A stretch of 64,000 bases of DNA from CAJXMH01 sp040220135 (GTDB lineage Bacteria > Bacteroidota > Bacteroidia > Flavobacteriales_E > Vicingaceae), in the NCBI GenBank assembly GCA_040220135.1, contig JAVJTT010000009.1:369152-433151 (forward strand), read 5' to 3'. The notes beneath the pieces are model-generated. The model did no database searches, was not told where the DNA came from, and worked only from the letters and a program-made list of their open reading frames with translations. The position numbers and the translations under genes were made by a program. Shown in pieces: positions 35,075 to 43,618 of this stretch (positions are counted from its first letter, which is position 1; every line of letters begins with the position of its first letter).

Positions 35075-36565
35075 ATGCTGACCAAACTAATTGTCCTCGG
35101 AATATACTTTGCCATTCTTTTCATTATTGGAATTGTAGCCTCGAAACGAATCAAAGGACTGAGTGACTTTTATGTTGGTGGCAAAAAAATTGGATATTGG
35201 GCCGTAGCTTTTTCGGCTAGGGCTACCGGAGAGTCAGGCTGGCTACTCTTGGGGTTAACCGGAATGGGCGCCATTGCCGGAGTTTCGGCCTATTGGGTGG
35301 TAATTGGCGAGTTGCTAGGAGTGGGTATCTCTTGGTTTTTTATGGCCAAAAGATTTAAACGTTTAAGCGACAAATACGAGTCCATTACCATTCCCGACTT
35401 TTTTGATAGCCATTTTAAATCTACCAGTCATTTATTAAGGGTAGTAGCAGCTTCTGCACTTTCTGTTTTTGTAATCATATATGTAAGCGCTCAGATAGAT
35501 GTTACCGGCAAAGCCTTTGAATCTTTTTTAGGTATTGATTATTTCACGGGGGCCGTTGTCGGTTTTCTAATTGTCTTGGCCTACATTTTTACCGGTGGTT
35601 TTGTGGCAGTAGTGTGGTCTGATTTCTTTCAAGGGTTACTCATGTTCTTTGGGCTCGTAGCGCTTCCTTTGGTAGCCTATTGGTCAATCAGCAATGGAGG
35701 GGAGATCTTTAGCACTTTACACAACATTGACCCTGGCTTAACAGCGGTTTTCGGCGGTGGTGATGACCCATGGATGAAAGTGGCGACAATGTTAGGCTTC
35801 GCCATGATTGGTTTAGGCTTTTTAGGCTCTCCACAAATTTATGTGCGTTTTATCTCTATTAAAAGTGTTGAGGCTATTAACAAAGGAAGATGGGTTGCTA
35901 TTGTTTTTACCTTACTCACCGATGCAGCAGCAGTTAGTATCGGTATTTTAGCCCGCTATCTTTTTACCGAAGCTGGTCAAGATCCTGAGGTTATCTTGGG
36001 AAATCAAGGTGAAGATTCTTTAATTACTTTAATTGAAGACGTTTTTCCCTTAACCATTATTGCCATCTATGTTGCAATAATTCTGTCGGCCATAATGTCA
36101 ACCATTGACTCTTTATTGGTCTTAGCTTCGTCAGCTGTGGTGCGTGATTTCTATCAACAAATTTTTAGACCTGATTTAGATGAAAGAAAGATGAGTCGCA
36201 TTTCAAGAATGGTAACTTTAGCCATGGCCTTGTTTGCGCTAGCCATTGCCATGATTGTAGCTGTCACAGCACCCGGCAGAACTGTCTTTTGGTTTGTAAT
36301 GTTTGGTTGGTCTGGCATTGCCGCCACCTTTTGTCCTGTTATTATTCTCTCACTTTTTTGGCCACCTTATTCCGAAAAAGGCGCTATTGCCTCGATGATA
36401 ACGGGCTTTTTAGCCGTTCCCTTTTTCAAGTTTGTAGTGCAGAATATTGATGGAATAGGCCCTTATTTTGAGAAACTCGATGTAATGGCTCCAGCATTTC
36501 TTTTGGCAATGATCAGCGGTTTTGTATTCACGAAACTCTATCCAAGAACTACTTCATTAGACTAA
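35075..36565 (+). CDS. Sodium/solute symporter (SSS family, PutP-like)
   Basis: A 496-residue membrane protein of 13 or so helices. It shows SSS signatures: SDFYVGGKKIGYWAVAFSARATGESGW in the first loops, VVWSDFFQGLLMFFGL in the middle and ILSAIMSTIDSLLVLASSAVVRDFYQ near the end. These symporters take up substrates with Na+, often proline or other amino acids. It lies 10 bp after the decarboxylase and may move its substrate or product, for example an amino acid or hypotaurine/taurine; this is inference. Confidence 0.9.
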   Translation: MLTKLIVLGIYFAILFIIGIVASKRIKGLSDFYVGGKKIGYWAVAFSARATGESGWLLLGLTGMGAIAGVSAYWVVIGELLGVGISWFFMAKRFKRLSDKYESITIPDFFDSHFKSTSHLLRVVAASALSVFVIIYVSAQIDVTGKAFESFLGIDYFTGAVVGFLIVLAYIFTGGFVAVVWSDFFQGLLMFFGLVALPLVAYWSISNGGEIFSTLHNIDPGLTAVFGGGDDPWMKVATMLGFAMIGLGFLGSPQIYVRFISIKSVEAINKGRWVAIVFTLLTDAAAVSIGILARYLFTEAGQDPEVILGNQGEDSLITLIEDVFPLTIIAIYVAIILSAIMSTIDSLLVLASSAVVRDFYQQIFRPDLDERKMSRISRMVTLAMALFALAIAMIVAVTAPGRTVFWFVMFGWSGIAATFCPVIILSLFWPPYSEKGAIASMITGFLAVPFFKFVVQNIDGIGPYFEKLDVMAPAFLLAMISGFVFTKLYPRTTSLD

Positions 36566-36596
36566 ATTTTTCTGATAATTTCTTGATTTTTGACCC

Positions 36597-37223
36597 ATGA
36601 AAAATTGCAGCTTAGAAGGCATAGAAAACATCATTTTTGATTTGGGAATGGTGATTATCAATTTAGACAAACAGGCAACACCAAAAGCTTTCGAAAAACT
36701 CTGCGAAGAGGAATATGCTGCCACCATGGATAGGTTAAACCAAGAAAAGTTCTTTGAAGCTTATGAGACCGGGAAAATTAGCACGGATGATTTTGTCAAT
36801 CGCTTAAAGCATGAAATTGGCGGCAACACTTCTGCTATAGAAGTTGAAAACGCTTGGAATGCCATGCTTAATGATATTCCAGAAAGGAGGTTTGAAATAC
36901 TCCAGGAAAGCAAAGCAAAATATCGAACTTTCTGCTTGAGCAACACCAATGACCTTCACATTCGATTTATCTATCAAATGTTGAAAGAGGAAAAAGGCAT
37001 TCCGAACCTAGATCAATACTTTGAAAAAGTCTACCTCTCTCATGAAATGGGGCAAAGAAAACCCGATGTGGAAATATTTGAAACCGTAATTGTAGAACAA
37101 GGCCTACAAGCTGCCAAAACTCTATTTATTGATGATACCGCCGAGCACTTAGAAGGTGCTAGAAAAGCAGGACTGAATACTTTTCATTTAGTTGATGGAA
37201 TTGTGTTGGAGCAGTTGTTTTAA
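36597..37223 (+). CDS. HAD-family phosphatase (YihX-like)
   Basis: This 208-residue haloacid-dehalogenase-type hydrolase has the motif FDLGMVIIN (nucleophile Asp at 15, with Gly in place of the second Asp, as in YihX), CLSNTNDLH (motif II), KPDVEIFE (motif III) and LFIDDTAEHLEGARKAG (motif IV). Its substrate is unknown; relatives act on small sugar phosphates. It follows the symporter by 31 bp and ends inside a seven-base array at 37223. Confidence 0.88.
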   Translation: MKNCSLEGIENIIFDLGMVIINLDKQATPKAFEKLCEEEYAATMDRLNQEKFFEAYETGKISTDDFVNRLKHEIGGNTSAIEVENAWNAMLNDIPERRFEILQESKAKYRTFCLSNTNDLHIRFIYQMLKEEKGIPNLDQYFEKVYLSHEMGQRKPDVEIFETVIVEQGLQAAKTLFIDDTAEHLEGARKAGLNTFHLVDGIVLEQLF

Positions 37224-37292
37224 GCTGATAGATATTAGCTAATAGTCTTTGGTTTTAAGCTTTCCACTCGCAGCTTTTCGCTATTGACTCTT
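37223..37292 (+). repeat. Seven-base periodic array B between the HAD gene and mce
   Basis: Ten continuous heptamers of the type NGCTnnT (AGCTGAT, AGATATT, AGCTAAT, AGTCTTT, GGTTTTA, AGCTTTC, CACTCGC, AGCTTTT, CGCTATT, GACTCTT). It starts within the HAD stop codon and ends past the mce stop codon. Confidence 0.7.
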
Positions 37293-37685
37293 CTCTTGGC
37301 ACAACTCTACCAGCACCCCGCCAGTTGACTTTGGGTGCAAGAAAGCGATCTTCTTGTTATCAGCTCCACTTTTAGGGGTTTCATGAATTAGCTGGAAGCC
37401 TTCAGCCTTTAAACGAGCTATTTCTGCTTCAATGTCTTCAACATCATAAGCAATGTGGTGAATGCCTTCTCCTTTCTTTTCGATAAACTTCGCAATTGGG
37501 CTATCTGGATTTGTGGCCTCTAAAAGTTCAATTTTACTCTCCCCTACTTGAAAAAATAGCGTTGTCACCCCTTCACTTTCTACTTTTTCTGTTTTGTAAG
37601 CTGGTTTACCGAGTAAGGTTTCATACAATTTCGCTGATTCATCAATGTTTTTAACCGCGATACCTAGGTGTTCTATTTTTCTCAT
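37281..37685 (-). CDS. mce: Methylmalonyl-CoA epimerase
   Basis: The enzyme interconverts (R)- and (S)-methylmalonyl-CoA in propionate metabolism. The 134-residue glyoxalase-fold protein has the metal-site pattern IEHLGIAVKNIDESAKLYE at the start, GEGIHHIAYDVEDIEAEI in the second half, a Glu in SKIELLEATN and LVELCQ at the end. It starts at ATG 37685 and ends with TAG lying in a seven-base periodic array. It is preceded by a strong terminator, so it needs its own promoter, which I did not find. Confidence 0.92.
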   Translation of the reverse strand: MRKIEHLGIAVKNIDESAKLYETLLGKPAYKTEKVESEGVTTLFFQVGESKIELLEATNPDSPIAKFIEKKGEGIHHIAYDVEDIEAEIARLKAEGFQLIHETPKSGADNKKIAFLHPKSTGGVLVELCQEKSQ

Positions 37686-37703
37686 TAGAGGTCTGTTTAT
37701 TGC

Positions 37704-37742
37704 ATAAAAAAGCCCCCTGACTTGAGTCGGGGGGCTTTTTCA
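37704..37742 (-). terminator. Terminator after the secreted-protein gene
   Basis: AAAAAGCCCCC and GGGGGGCTTTTT pair, with a GACT/AGTC inner stem, giving a stable GC-rich hairpin. It lies 12-50 bp after the stop at 37755 of the minus-strand gene and before mce. Confidence 0.88.
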
Positions 37743-37754
37743 ATTTCTTGTGTT

Positions 37755-38549
37755 CTATTTGATGGTTACGTCTTTTGTGGTATTGTCAAAGCTCACATAA
37801 TACTGCACTTTTTCAAGGTTATCTACATTAACTGAACTGCCATACCCTTTCTTCACAATAGTGCCGTATCGGTCATAAATTTCATAGAGTGTTTCACCTC
37901 CTTGAAAGTCGATGCTACCTTTGAATTTATCGTCACCTAAAGTTATGGCTGGCACATTAGAGTTATATTCTGCCGATTTTGAATAGCGAGGCTTACCGGT
38001 AAAGTCAATTTGCTTCACCCTTACCTTATTCTCACCACTGTGAGGGGTAATTTTAAATGAGTAGGTATGCACTCCGGGGTTTCCTTCTCCTTCCACTTCG
38101 CCAAGTTTTACCCATTTGTTCCATCTAAATTGCTCAACGATGTAATCTAATTTGCCATTTTCATTGTCTGTGGTCCATTTTAAAATGCCGTCATCTGAAA
38201 AGGAAATGCTTTTTACATTAAAGGTACTTTTTGGTTTTAATACTTCTGCATTTAAAACCTCCGGCGCACAGTCGTCTTTGTGTTTAATATTGATGATAAC
38301 CTCATCGCCAATGCTTAAATCGTGCGCTGAAAAATCAATTTCAAAGGCACTTTGGTTCACTTCTGCAGGATCTAACTTACCATTTACGGTCACTTCAAAA
38401 ACGCAAAAACCAACTCCAGCACCGCCGAAAGGGTTTTTTACAAAAATATTTTTACCCATGTAGTTACCTTCCAGCACTATCATTCCGGCTTGAGCCGTAG
38501 AGGCTGCTAAAAATATAAGGGCTAAGGTTAGTATTCGATGTAGTTTCAT
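37755..38549 (-). CDS. Secreted protein of unknown function with a possible T9SS-type tail
   Basis: This 264-residue protein has a signal peptide (KLHRILTLALIFLAASTAQA). No enzyme motif is visible. A beta-sandwich segment at about 115-190 (LDYIVEQFRWNKWVKLGEV) looks fibronectin-like. The last 55 residues (ETLYEIYDRYGTIVKKGYG, then YYVSFDNTTKDVTIK) resemble the type A T9SS sorting tail, with YD-like and GxYYV-like elements. It probably reaches the cell surface or periplasm. A TATATTTG box lies about 76 bp upstream. Confidence 0.75.
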   Translation of the reverse strand: MKLHRILTLALIFLAASTAQAGMIVLEGNYMGKNIFVKNPFGGAGVGFCVFEVTVNGKLDPAEVNQSAFEIDFSAHDLSIGDEVIINIKHKDDCAPEVLNAEVLKPKSTFNVKSISFSDDGILKWTTDNENGKLDYIVEQFRWNKWVKLGEVEGEGNPGVHTYSFKITPHSGENKVRVKQIDFTGKPRYSKSAEYNSNVPAITLGDDKFKGSIDFQGGETLYEIYDRYGTIVKKGYGSSVNVDNLEKVQYYVSFDNTTKDVTIK

Positions 38550-38625
38550 TTCGTGCTTTTTTGCAAATAGCTTATCTACTATTTTCCTTGGCCTTACACT
38601 ATTTCTGTGCTAAACTCAAGGAGTT

Positions 38626-38660
38626 CAAATATAGTACACTAAATTAATATTTTTAAGCAA
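38626..38660 (-). promoter_or_regulatory. Possible promoter of the secreted-protein gene
   Basis: TATATTTG (minus strand, 38626-38633) fits TAnnTTTG. The nearest TTG at 38658-38660 is 24 nt away, slightly more than usual. Confidence 0.4.
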
Positions 38661-38685
38661 TTCATTGAAATATAAAGTTTACGTC

Positions 38686-40230
38686 TCAAGAAGTTGTCTT
38701 CATTTTGTCCAGTTTCGCTTTCAACTCTTTAATTCTTTCTCGTTTTTCCGGGCCTCTTCTCGCTTGTGCTGACTGTGTAAAATAGCTGTGTTGCGAAAGA
38801 AAATTAATATTCAACTCTATCCATTGCTGCTCTTCCTTTCCAATTTTATTAAACTCAATTAACTCTTGCCGAAGGGTTTCCGCAATGGGGTAGAAGTCTT
38901 CTCTTCCTAAATAATCCAAATCCGAATCACACATTATTTCCTCTAAGTGGTTCTGGGGTTTCTGGGGTATTTTCGTTGATTCTATCAATTCGATTACCTG
39001 ATTAATTTGATCTTTGGTATACCCAAAATTAGGCAGCATTTCTTCGGCTAATTCGGCACCAATGGGCTCATTACTTTCGTAAGAGCGAATAAAACCGGCA
39101 TCGTGAAACAATGCAGCGGTCTTTAGCAAGTACAAATCTTCTCCTTTTACTCCTTCCCAAAGCGCTAACCGCTCCACTGCTTGGCAAACATCCATGGTGT
39201 GGTGAATCCCATGATAGTGCAAGCCATCTGGAAGATCTCCACTCAGGCGCTTCACAATGTACTTTTCAGCATTTCTATAGTTAATGTTGCTATAAAGCTT
39301 CAGATTAACATAATGCCAAAATGCTTCATTGGGGGTAATGCCGTCTTCATTTTCAGAAAGTTCAGCCTTAATGCCATGGACAAAATACATATCGATTTGC
39401 CCCTTGTGTTTGGCATTCACCTTTCCGCGATACTCTGTCACAAAAAATTCAGCAATTGCCTCATAGGTTGTTTCTGAGATGTTTACCTTCCCTATTTCAC
39501 CACTAGATTCCATGTGGGCAGCCACGTTCACCGTATCTCCCCAAATGTCGTAGGCAAAACGTTTAATTCCCACCACTCCGGCAATCAAATCGCCACTATG
39601 TAAACCAATTCTCAATTCCCATGCTTTTTCGCCTCTTTCTTCTTTTAAGGTAGATATTTCTTGCATGGCGCGCTGAATTTCTAGCGCAGCCAAAGTAGTA
39701 TCAATGGCATTACTTTTATTTCTGATTGGAACACCACCTGCAGCCATGTATGCATCTCCAATGGTCTTAATTTTCTCGACATTGTATTTGTTAACGATTT
39801 CATCAAACTTGATAAAATAGCTATCTAACTCTGCCACTAAGTCTTGCGGCTTATAACCCTCGGCAAGTTTGGTAAAGCCTTTGAAATCGGTAAACATTAC
39901 AGTAACCTGTCGGTAATTCCTTGCCTTAGCTTTTCCTTTGTTTTTTAGCTCATCGGCCATTTCCCTAGGCAGAATGTTAAGCAAAAGCTTTTCTGTTTTT
40001 TCTTTCTCTTCCTCCAACATTTGCTTCTGCTTCTCAACTTGCTCCTTTTGCTTAATAATCTCTATGGTGCGTTGCTTAACTTGAGATTCAAGTAATTCTT
40101 TCTGCTTTCTGATCTTATTTAGTCGGTTTCGGTAAATAAAATAGAAGACTCCCAAGGCAAATAAAAGTACCAGGACATCTAGCCACCAATAGGTAAATAA
40201 AACATTTTGATTTTGAAGAATAAGATTCAT
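38686..40230 (-). CDS. Class III adenylate cyclase fused to a C-terminal HD-type domain
   Basis: 514 residues. A membrane helix (YWWLDVLVLLFALGVFYFIYR, about 15-35), a coiled coil (about 40-95), a class III cyclase domain (108-275) and a C-terminal HD domain (about 330-470). Cyclase metal-site Asp115 (FTDFKGFT) and Asp159 (GDAYMAAGG) are present. Lys155 and Asp228 (YDIWG) at the base-recognition sites point to ATP. Asn235 is kept, but the transition-state Arg is His239 (NVAAHMES). The HD domain carries HHTMDV, ALFHDAGF and DSDLDYL. Cyclase plus HD may make and break cyclic nucleotide, or HD may sense one. It lies 34 bp after the PorE-like gene. Confidence 0.85.
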   Translation of the reverse strand: MNLILQNQNVLFTYWWLDVLVLLFALGVFYFIYRNRLNKIRKQKELLESQVKQRTIEIIKQKEQVEKQKQMLEEEKEKTEKLLLNILPREMADELKNKGKAKARNYRQVTVMFTDFKGFTKLAEGYKPQDLVAELDSYFIKFDEIVNKYNVEKIKTIGDAYMAAGGVPIRNKSNAIDTTLAALEIQRAMQEISTLKEERGEKAWELRIGLHSGDLIAGVVGIKRFAYDIWGDTVNVAAHMESSGEIGKVNISETTYEAIAEFFVTEYRGKVNAKHKGQIDMYFVHGIKAELSENEDGITPNEAFWHYVNLKLYSNINYRNAEKYIVKRLSGDLPDGLHYHGIHHTMDVCQAVERLALWEGVKGEDLYLLKTAALFHDAGFIRSYESNEPIGAELAEEMLPNFGYTKDQINQVIELIESTKIPQKPQNHLEEIMCDSDLDYLGREDFYPIAETLRQELIEFNKIGKEEQQWIELNINFLSQHSYFTQSAQARRGPEKRERIKELKAKLDKMKTTS

Positions 40231-40264
40231 TCGTTCACTTCCTTGGATGTGCTTGCAAAATAGT

Positions 40265-43200
40265 TTAAAAATCTAAGAATTTAAATTCTGTTCTACGATT
40301 CAACCGATGATCATCATTGTCGCATTTGTACTTTTCGCAATCAATTATGGGTCTCAACTCCCCATAATAGTTGGCTTCAAACTGACTGCTCTGAAAGCCA
40401 TTCTCAATCAAATAATTCAAAACCACTTTGGTTCTTTCTTGCGACAAGCTACGATTGTATTCGGCGGTTCCCCTGGTATCAGTATGTGATATGATTTCAA
40501 CCTTTAAATCCTTCCCCTTAAGCACTTTAATTAATTCATCAAGCTTTTGCATTTCAGATTTTTCCAGATTGCTTTTGTCAAAACGGTAATGAACGGTATA
40601 CTTGGTTAAGTCAATCCGTTTTTTATCGTAGTAAATTACTTGATGGTCGGAAGCTTCCTCTAGCAATATCTCATGATGCTGCATATCTAGCTTTTGGTAT
40701 TTGAATTGACCAAAGCGGTTTTTAATTACTTTATCTAAAACTTCGTCATTCTCATCAAAGGTAAGTAACTGAAAATGCTCCTCTTCATGTTCTATTTTAA
40801 ACAGGTAATTCTGATCTTTCTTGAGTTTGTTAAAGTTGAATTTTCCTTCTTTGTCGGTAAAGGCTGTTCCTAGAAAGTTACCTTCTTCATCGTAAATGTA
40901 TACCTTAAGGCTATCGCCAAAATCTCCAGGCAACTTTTGATACACCTGTCCAAAAACTTCGTGCGAATATTCATCTTCTGCCAGGTCGGCCTCAAGTAGT
41001 TCCAGCTCATCAAACTGTGCTACTTGGTAGGTTAATTTTTTATAAGCAAAGTTCCCGTTTTCATTCAAAGTGGCCTTGTCAATAATTACGTTGTTCTTAT
41101 CTAGCATAGCCAGATTAAAGCCCTCTGCTCCCCCTTTCACCTTAAATGAATAGGTTTCATCAGAACGTAGTTTTTCAAAATTAAATCGTCCCCTTTGGTC
41201 AGTAAATGTTGAATCTATAATATCGCCCTCTTCATCTAAAATATAAACGGTAACTCCTTGGTTGTAATCGCCGGGGAGTTTCTTGTATATCTGACCGGCA
41301 ACTTTTACAATATTAGGTACAAAGCTTAACTTCTCTTCTTGAACTCTTGTATACTCATCAAATGGCAATGAATTGAAACGGAAGCGCCCATCGCGAAGCT
41401 GATTAATCAAGTAAAGCGGATCACCTTCTGGGTCTAACACATAAGCTAGAGCTTTAAATTTCACTTCGTCACTTACCTCCGGCAAAGTCATAAAGTAAAC
41501 ATCATCAAACTGAAGTTCATTGTATTGGAATTCCCCATTTTCATTGGAAATAACGGTAGCAATTAACTCTCCTTTTGAATTAAAAATTTGAACCTTGGTA
41601 AAAGCCATTGGTGTTCCTTCATGCTCTAAGCGTACAATTACAGAGGTATAACCCAGGTTGCTGGCATATGCGCTATTTTTACTGGCGTCTATTTGCTGAT
41701 TCAACTCAAACTTTCCATTTGCTTGCCGCTTAGCCAATTGATAAATTCTTCCCTTCTCGCTGACAAGGGCAAGGTTCATTTCCGGCTCATCTTCTTTTAA
41801 TTGAACTAGGTATTGCTCATCTGGATTTAATCGCTTGAATCTAAACTCCCCAAACTCATCGGTTAAAACAGAGTCGACGATCTCTCCTTCATCATTCAGT
41901 AAGTAAACCATTAGAGGTTCTGTTTCTTCACCCGGTAGCTTTTTGTAGACTTTTCCTACAAAGACGAAATTGCCTAAAGTTCCTCCGGGATCTGCATTTT
42001 CAAAAACAGTTAACTGCACTTCTTCCGTTGGTAAAGCATTAAAAGTATACAAGCCTTCTTTTATATTTTGTAGCAACTTTAATTTGTTGCCCTTTTTGTC
42101 GGTTAGAAAGAACCGACCTTCTTGGAAAGCACTACCATCTCCTGACTCCAGCTGAATCAAATAGTCTTTTTGGTAAGGTAAGTCAACAAATGTAAGGCGT
42201 CCTTCGCTGTCGGTATAACTTACTTGAACAATAGAGTCATTTTGGTCTACTAAGCTAACTTTTACCCCCTCTACCGGTAAGCCTTGCAATTCCAAAATGG
42301 TGTGTACCTCAACCCTTTTTTGTGGAGGGGTTTTAACAAACGAATAAATATCATCTTTTCCCATTCCCCCTTCTCGGTTAGAGGCATAATAACCGGTCGT
42401 GTCTGTAACAAAGTAAATACTGAAATCGTCTCGATTGGAGTTGATGGGAGCTTTTATGTTTTCCGGAGCCTGCCAGCCGCTTTCCAGCTTTTTAGAATAA
42501 AAAATGTCCAAGCCTCCATAGCCTACGTATCCATCGGAAGAAAAATACAAAACGTTCTCTTTTACATAGGGAAAAACTTCATTAAGCGGAGTATTAATCG
42601 CAGCGCCTAAGTTTTTCGGCTCTGACCAATCCCCCTCTATTCTTGTGGTCTGGTATAGGTCCATGCCCCCAAAGCCGCCGGGCATGTCAGAAGCAAAGTA
42701 GAGGGTTTTGCCACTATCAGCAAAAGCGGCATGACCTACAGAGTATTCATCGCTGTTAAAAGGCAAAGGCTCAAAGCCTTTCCACTTCCCTTTCTCATAC
42801 TGCCCTTCATAAAGCTTCATCCGGTTTATAAAGTCGTTCCCACGCATTTCATTCGAAATACGACTAATTACTATACGGTCTTCTTGCTTGTTTATGCTTA
42901 GAGGACCATCGTGATACTTTGTAGTTAAAAGGCCATTAACTTCTCTAAAATCATCATTCTCCGGATTATTTAAGATAGAAGTATCCGCTTGGTAAATGGA
43001 AAGAAATGGATCACCGGTCCAAGCAGAAGACTCTGAAGAATAAAAATTCTCTGCCCGGTCTGAAGTAATGTAGATCCAGTTTTGAAAAAACCAGGGTGCA
43101 AACTCAGATTTTGCAGAATTAAGTTTACTCTCCGGAAGGGAGTTAAACTCTTTGGGGCTTTCAGCCCAACTTTTGATCTCGTCGATTGACTGGATCATAA

Positions 43201-43618
43201 TGTTGCCCAAAAAGCTACTTTCGGCCATTTCGGAAAAGGTGAGAAACTGTTGCTTAGCGGCCGATAGCTTGCCGTTCGCTTTTAGCACTTGTCCGTAATA
43301 CAAATGGTCTTCAGCTACGGTAGAATCAGAGTTTACGGTTAATAAATAATACAATTCTGCTTTTTCAAATTGTCTGATTTTTCGATAAGAGTTAGCCAAC
43401 AACTTCACCGCTGTATAGGATGTTTTGTCTTTCTCTAAGGACTTTTTAAACCAATTGATGGCTTGGTCATACTCCTGAAATTCATAATGTTTGATCCCTT
43501 TTTTTAATTCTCTTTCTTGCGCTTGAAGGCTAGAAAGAGTCAAAAAGCTAAAAAGAGTACACCAAATTAGTTTCAGCATTAGCTTGTAGAAGACAGAAGG
43601 AGCTTGATTTAAAGTCAT
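40265..43618 (-). CDS. PorE-like OmpA-family protein of the type IX secretion system
   Basis: 1117 residues. After a signal peptide (LIWCTLFSFLTLSSLQAQ) comes a TPR region (about 30-140), a PD40/WD40-like propeller (about 165-420: WIYITSDRAENF, TLYFASDMPGGFGGMDLY, LYFSSDGYVGYGGLDIFY, TGYYASNREGGMGKDDIY), a series of carboxypeptidase-regulatory-like repeats (for example VYKKLPGEETEPLMVYLL and QIYKKLPGDYNQG) and an OmpA_C domain that binds peptidoglycan (HYRFDKSNLEKSEMQKL, HTDTRGTAEYNRSLSQERT). This TPR-propeller-CRD-OmpA plan is that of PorE, which ties the T9SS trans-envelope machine to the wall. It abuts porP without a gap. Confidence 0.85.
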   Translation of the reverse strand: MTLNQAPSVFYKLMLKLIWCTLFSFLTLSSLQAQERELKKGIKHYEFQEYDQAINWFKKSLEKDKTSYTAVKLLANSYRKIRQFEKAELYYLLTVNSDSTVAEDHLYYGQVLKANGKLSAAKQQFLTFSEMAESSFLGNIMIQSIDEIKSWAESPKEFNSLPESKLNSAKSEFAPWFFQNWIYITSDRAENFYSSESSAWTGDPFLSIYQADTSILNNPENDDFREVNGLLTTKYHDGPLSINKQEDRIVISRISNEMRGNDFINRMKLYEGQYEKGKWKGFEPLPFNSDEYSVGHAAFADSGKTLYFASDMPGGFGGMDLYQTTRIEGDWSEPKNLGAAINTPLNEVFPYVKENVLYFSSDGYVGYGGLDIFYSKKLESGWQAPENIKAPINSNRDDFSIYFVTDTTGYYASNREGGMGKDDIYSFVKTPPQKRVEVHTILELQGLPVEGVKVSLVDQNDSIVQVSYTDSEGRLTFVDLPYQKDYLIQLESGDGSAFQEGRFFLTDKKGNKLKLLQNIKEGLYTFNALPTEEVQLTVFENADPGGTLGNFVFVGKVYKKLPGEETEPLMVYLLNDEGEIVDSVLTDEFGEFRFKRLNPDEQYLVQLKEDEPEMNLALVSEKGRIYQLAKRQANGKFELNQQIDASKNSAYASNLGYTSVIVRLEHEGTPMAFTKVQIFNSKGELIATVISNENGEFQYNELQFDDVYFMTLPEVSDEVKFKALAYVLDPEGDPLYLINQLRDGRFRFNSLPFDEYTRVQEEKLSFVPNIVKVAGQIYKKLPGDYNQGVTVYILDEEGDIIDSTFTDQRGRFNFEKLRSDETYSFKVKGGAEGFNLAMLDKNNVIIDKATLNENGNFAYKKLTYQVAQFDELELLEADLAEDEYSHEVFGQVYQKLPGDFGDSLKVYIYDEEGNFLGTAFTDKEGKFNFNKLKKDQNYLFKIEHEEEHFQLLTFDENDEVLDKVIKNRFGQFKYQKLDMQHHEILLEEASDHQVIYYDKKRIDLTKYTVHYRFDKSNLEKSEMQKLDELIKVLKGKDLKVEIISHTDTRGTAEYNRSLSQERTKVVLNYLIENGFQSSQFEANYYGELRPIIDCEKYKCDNDDHRLNRRTEFKFLDF

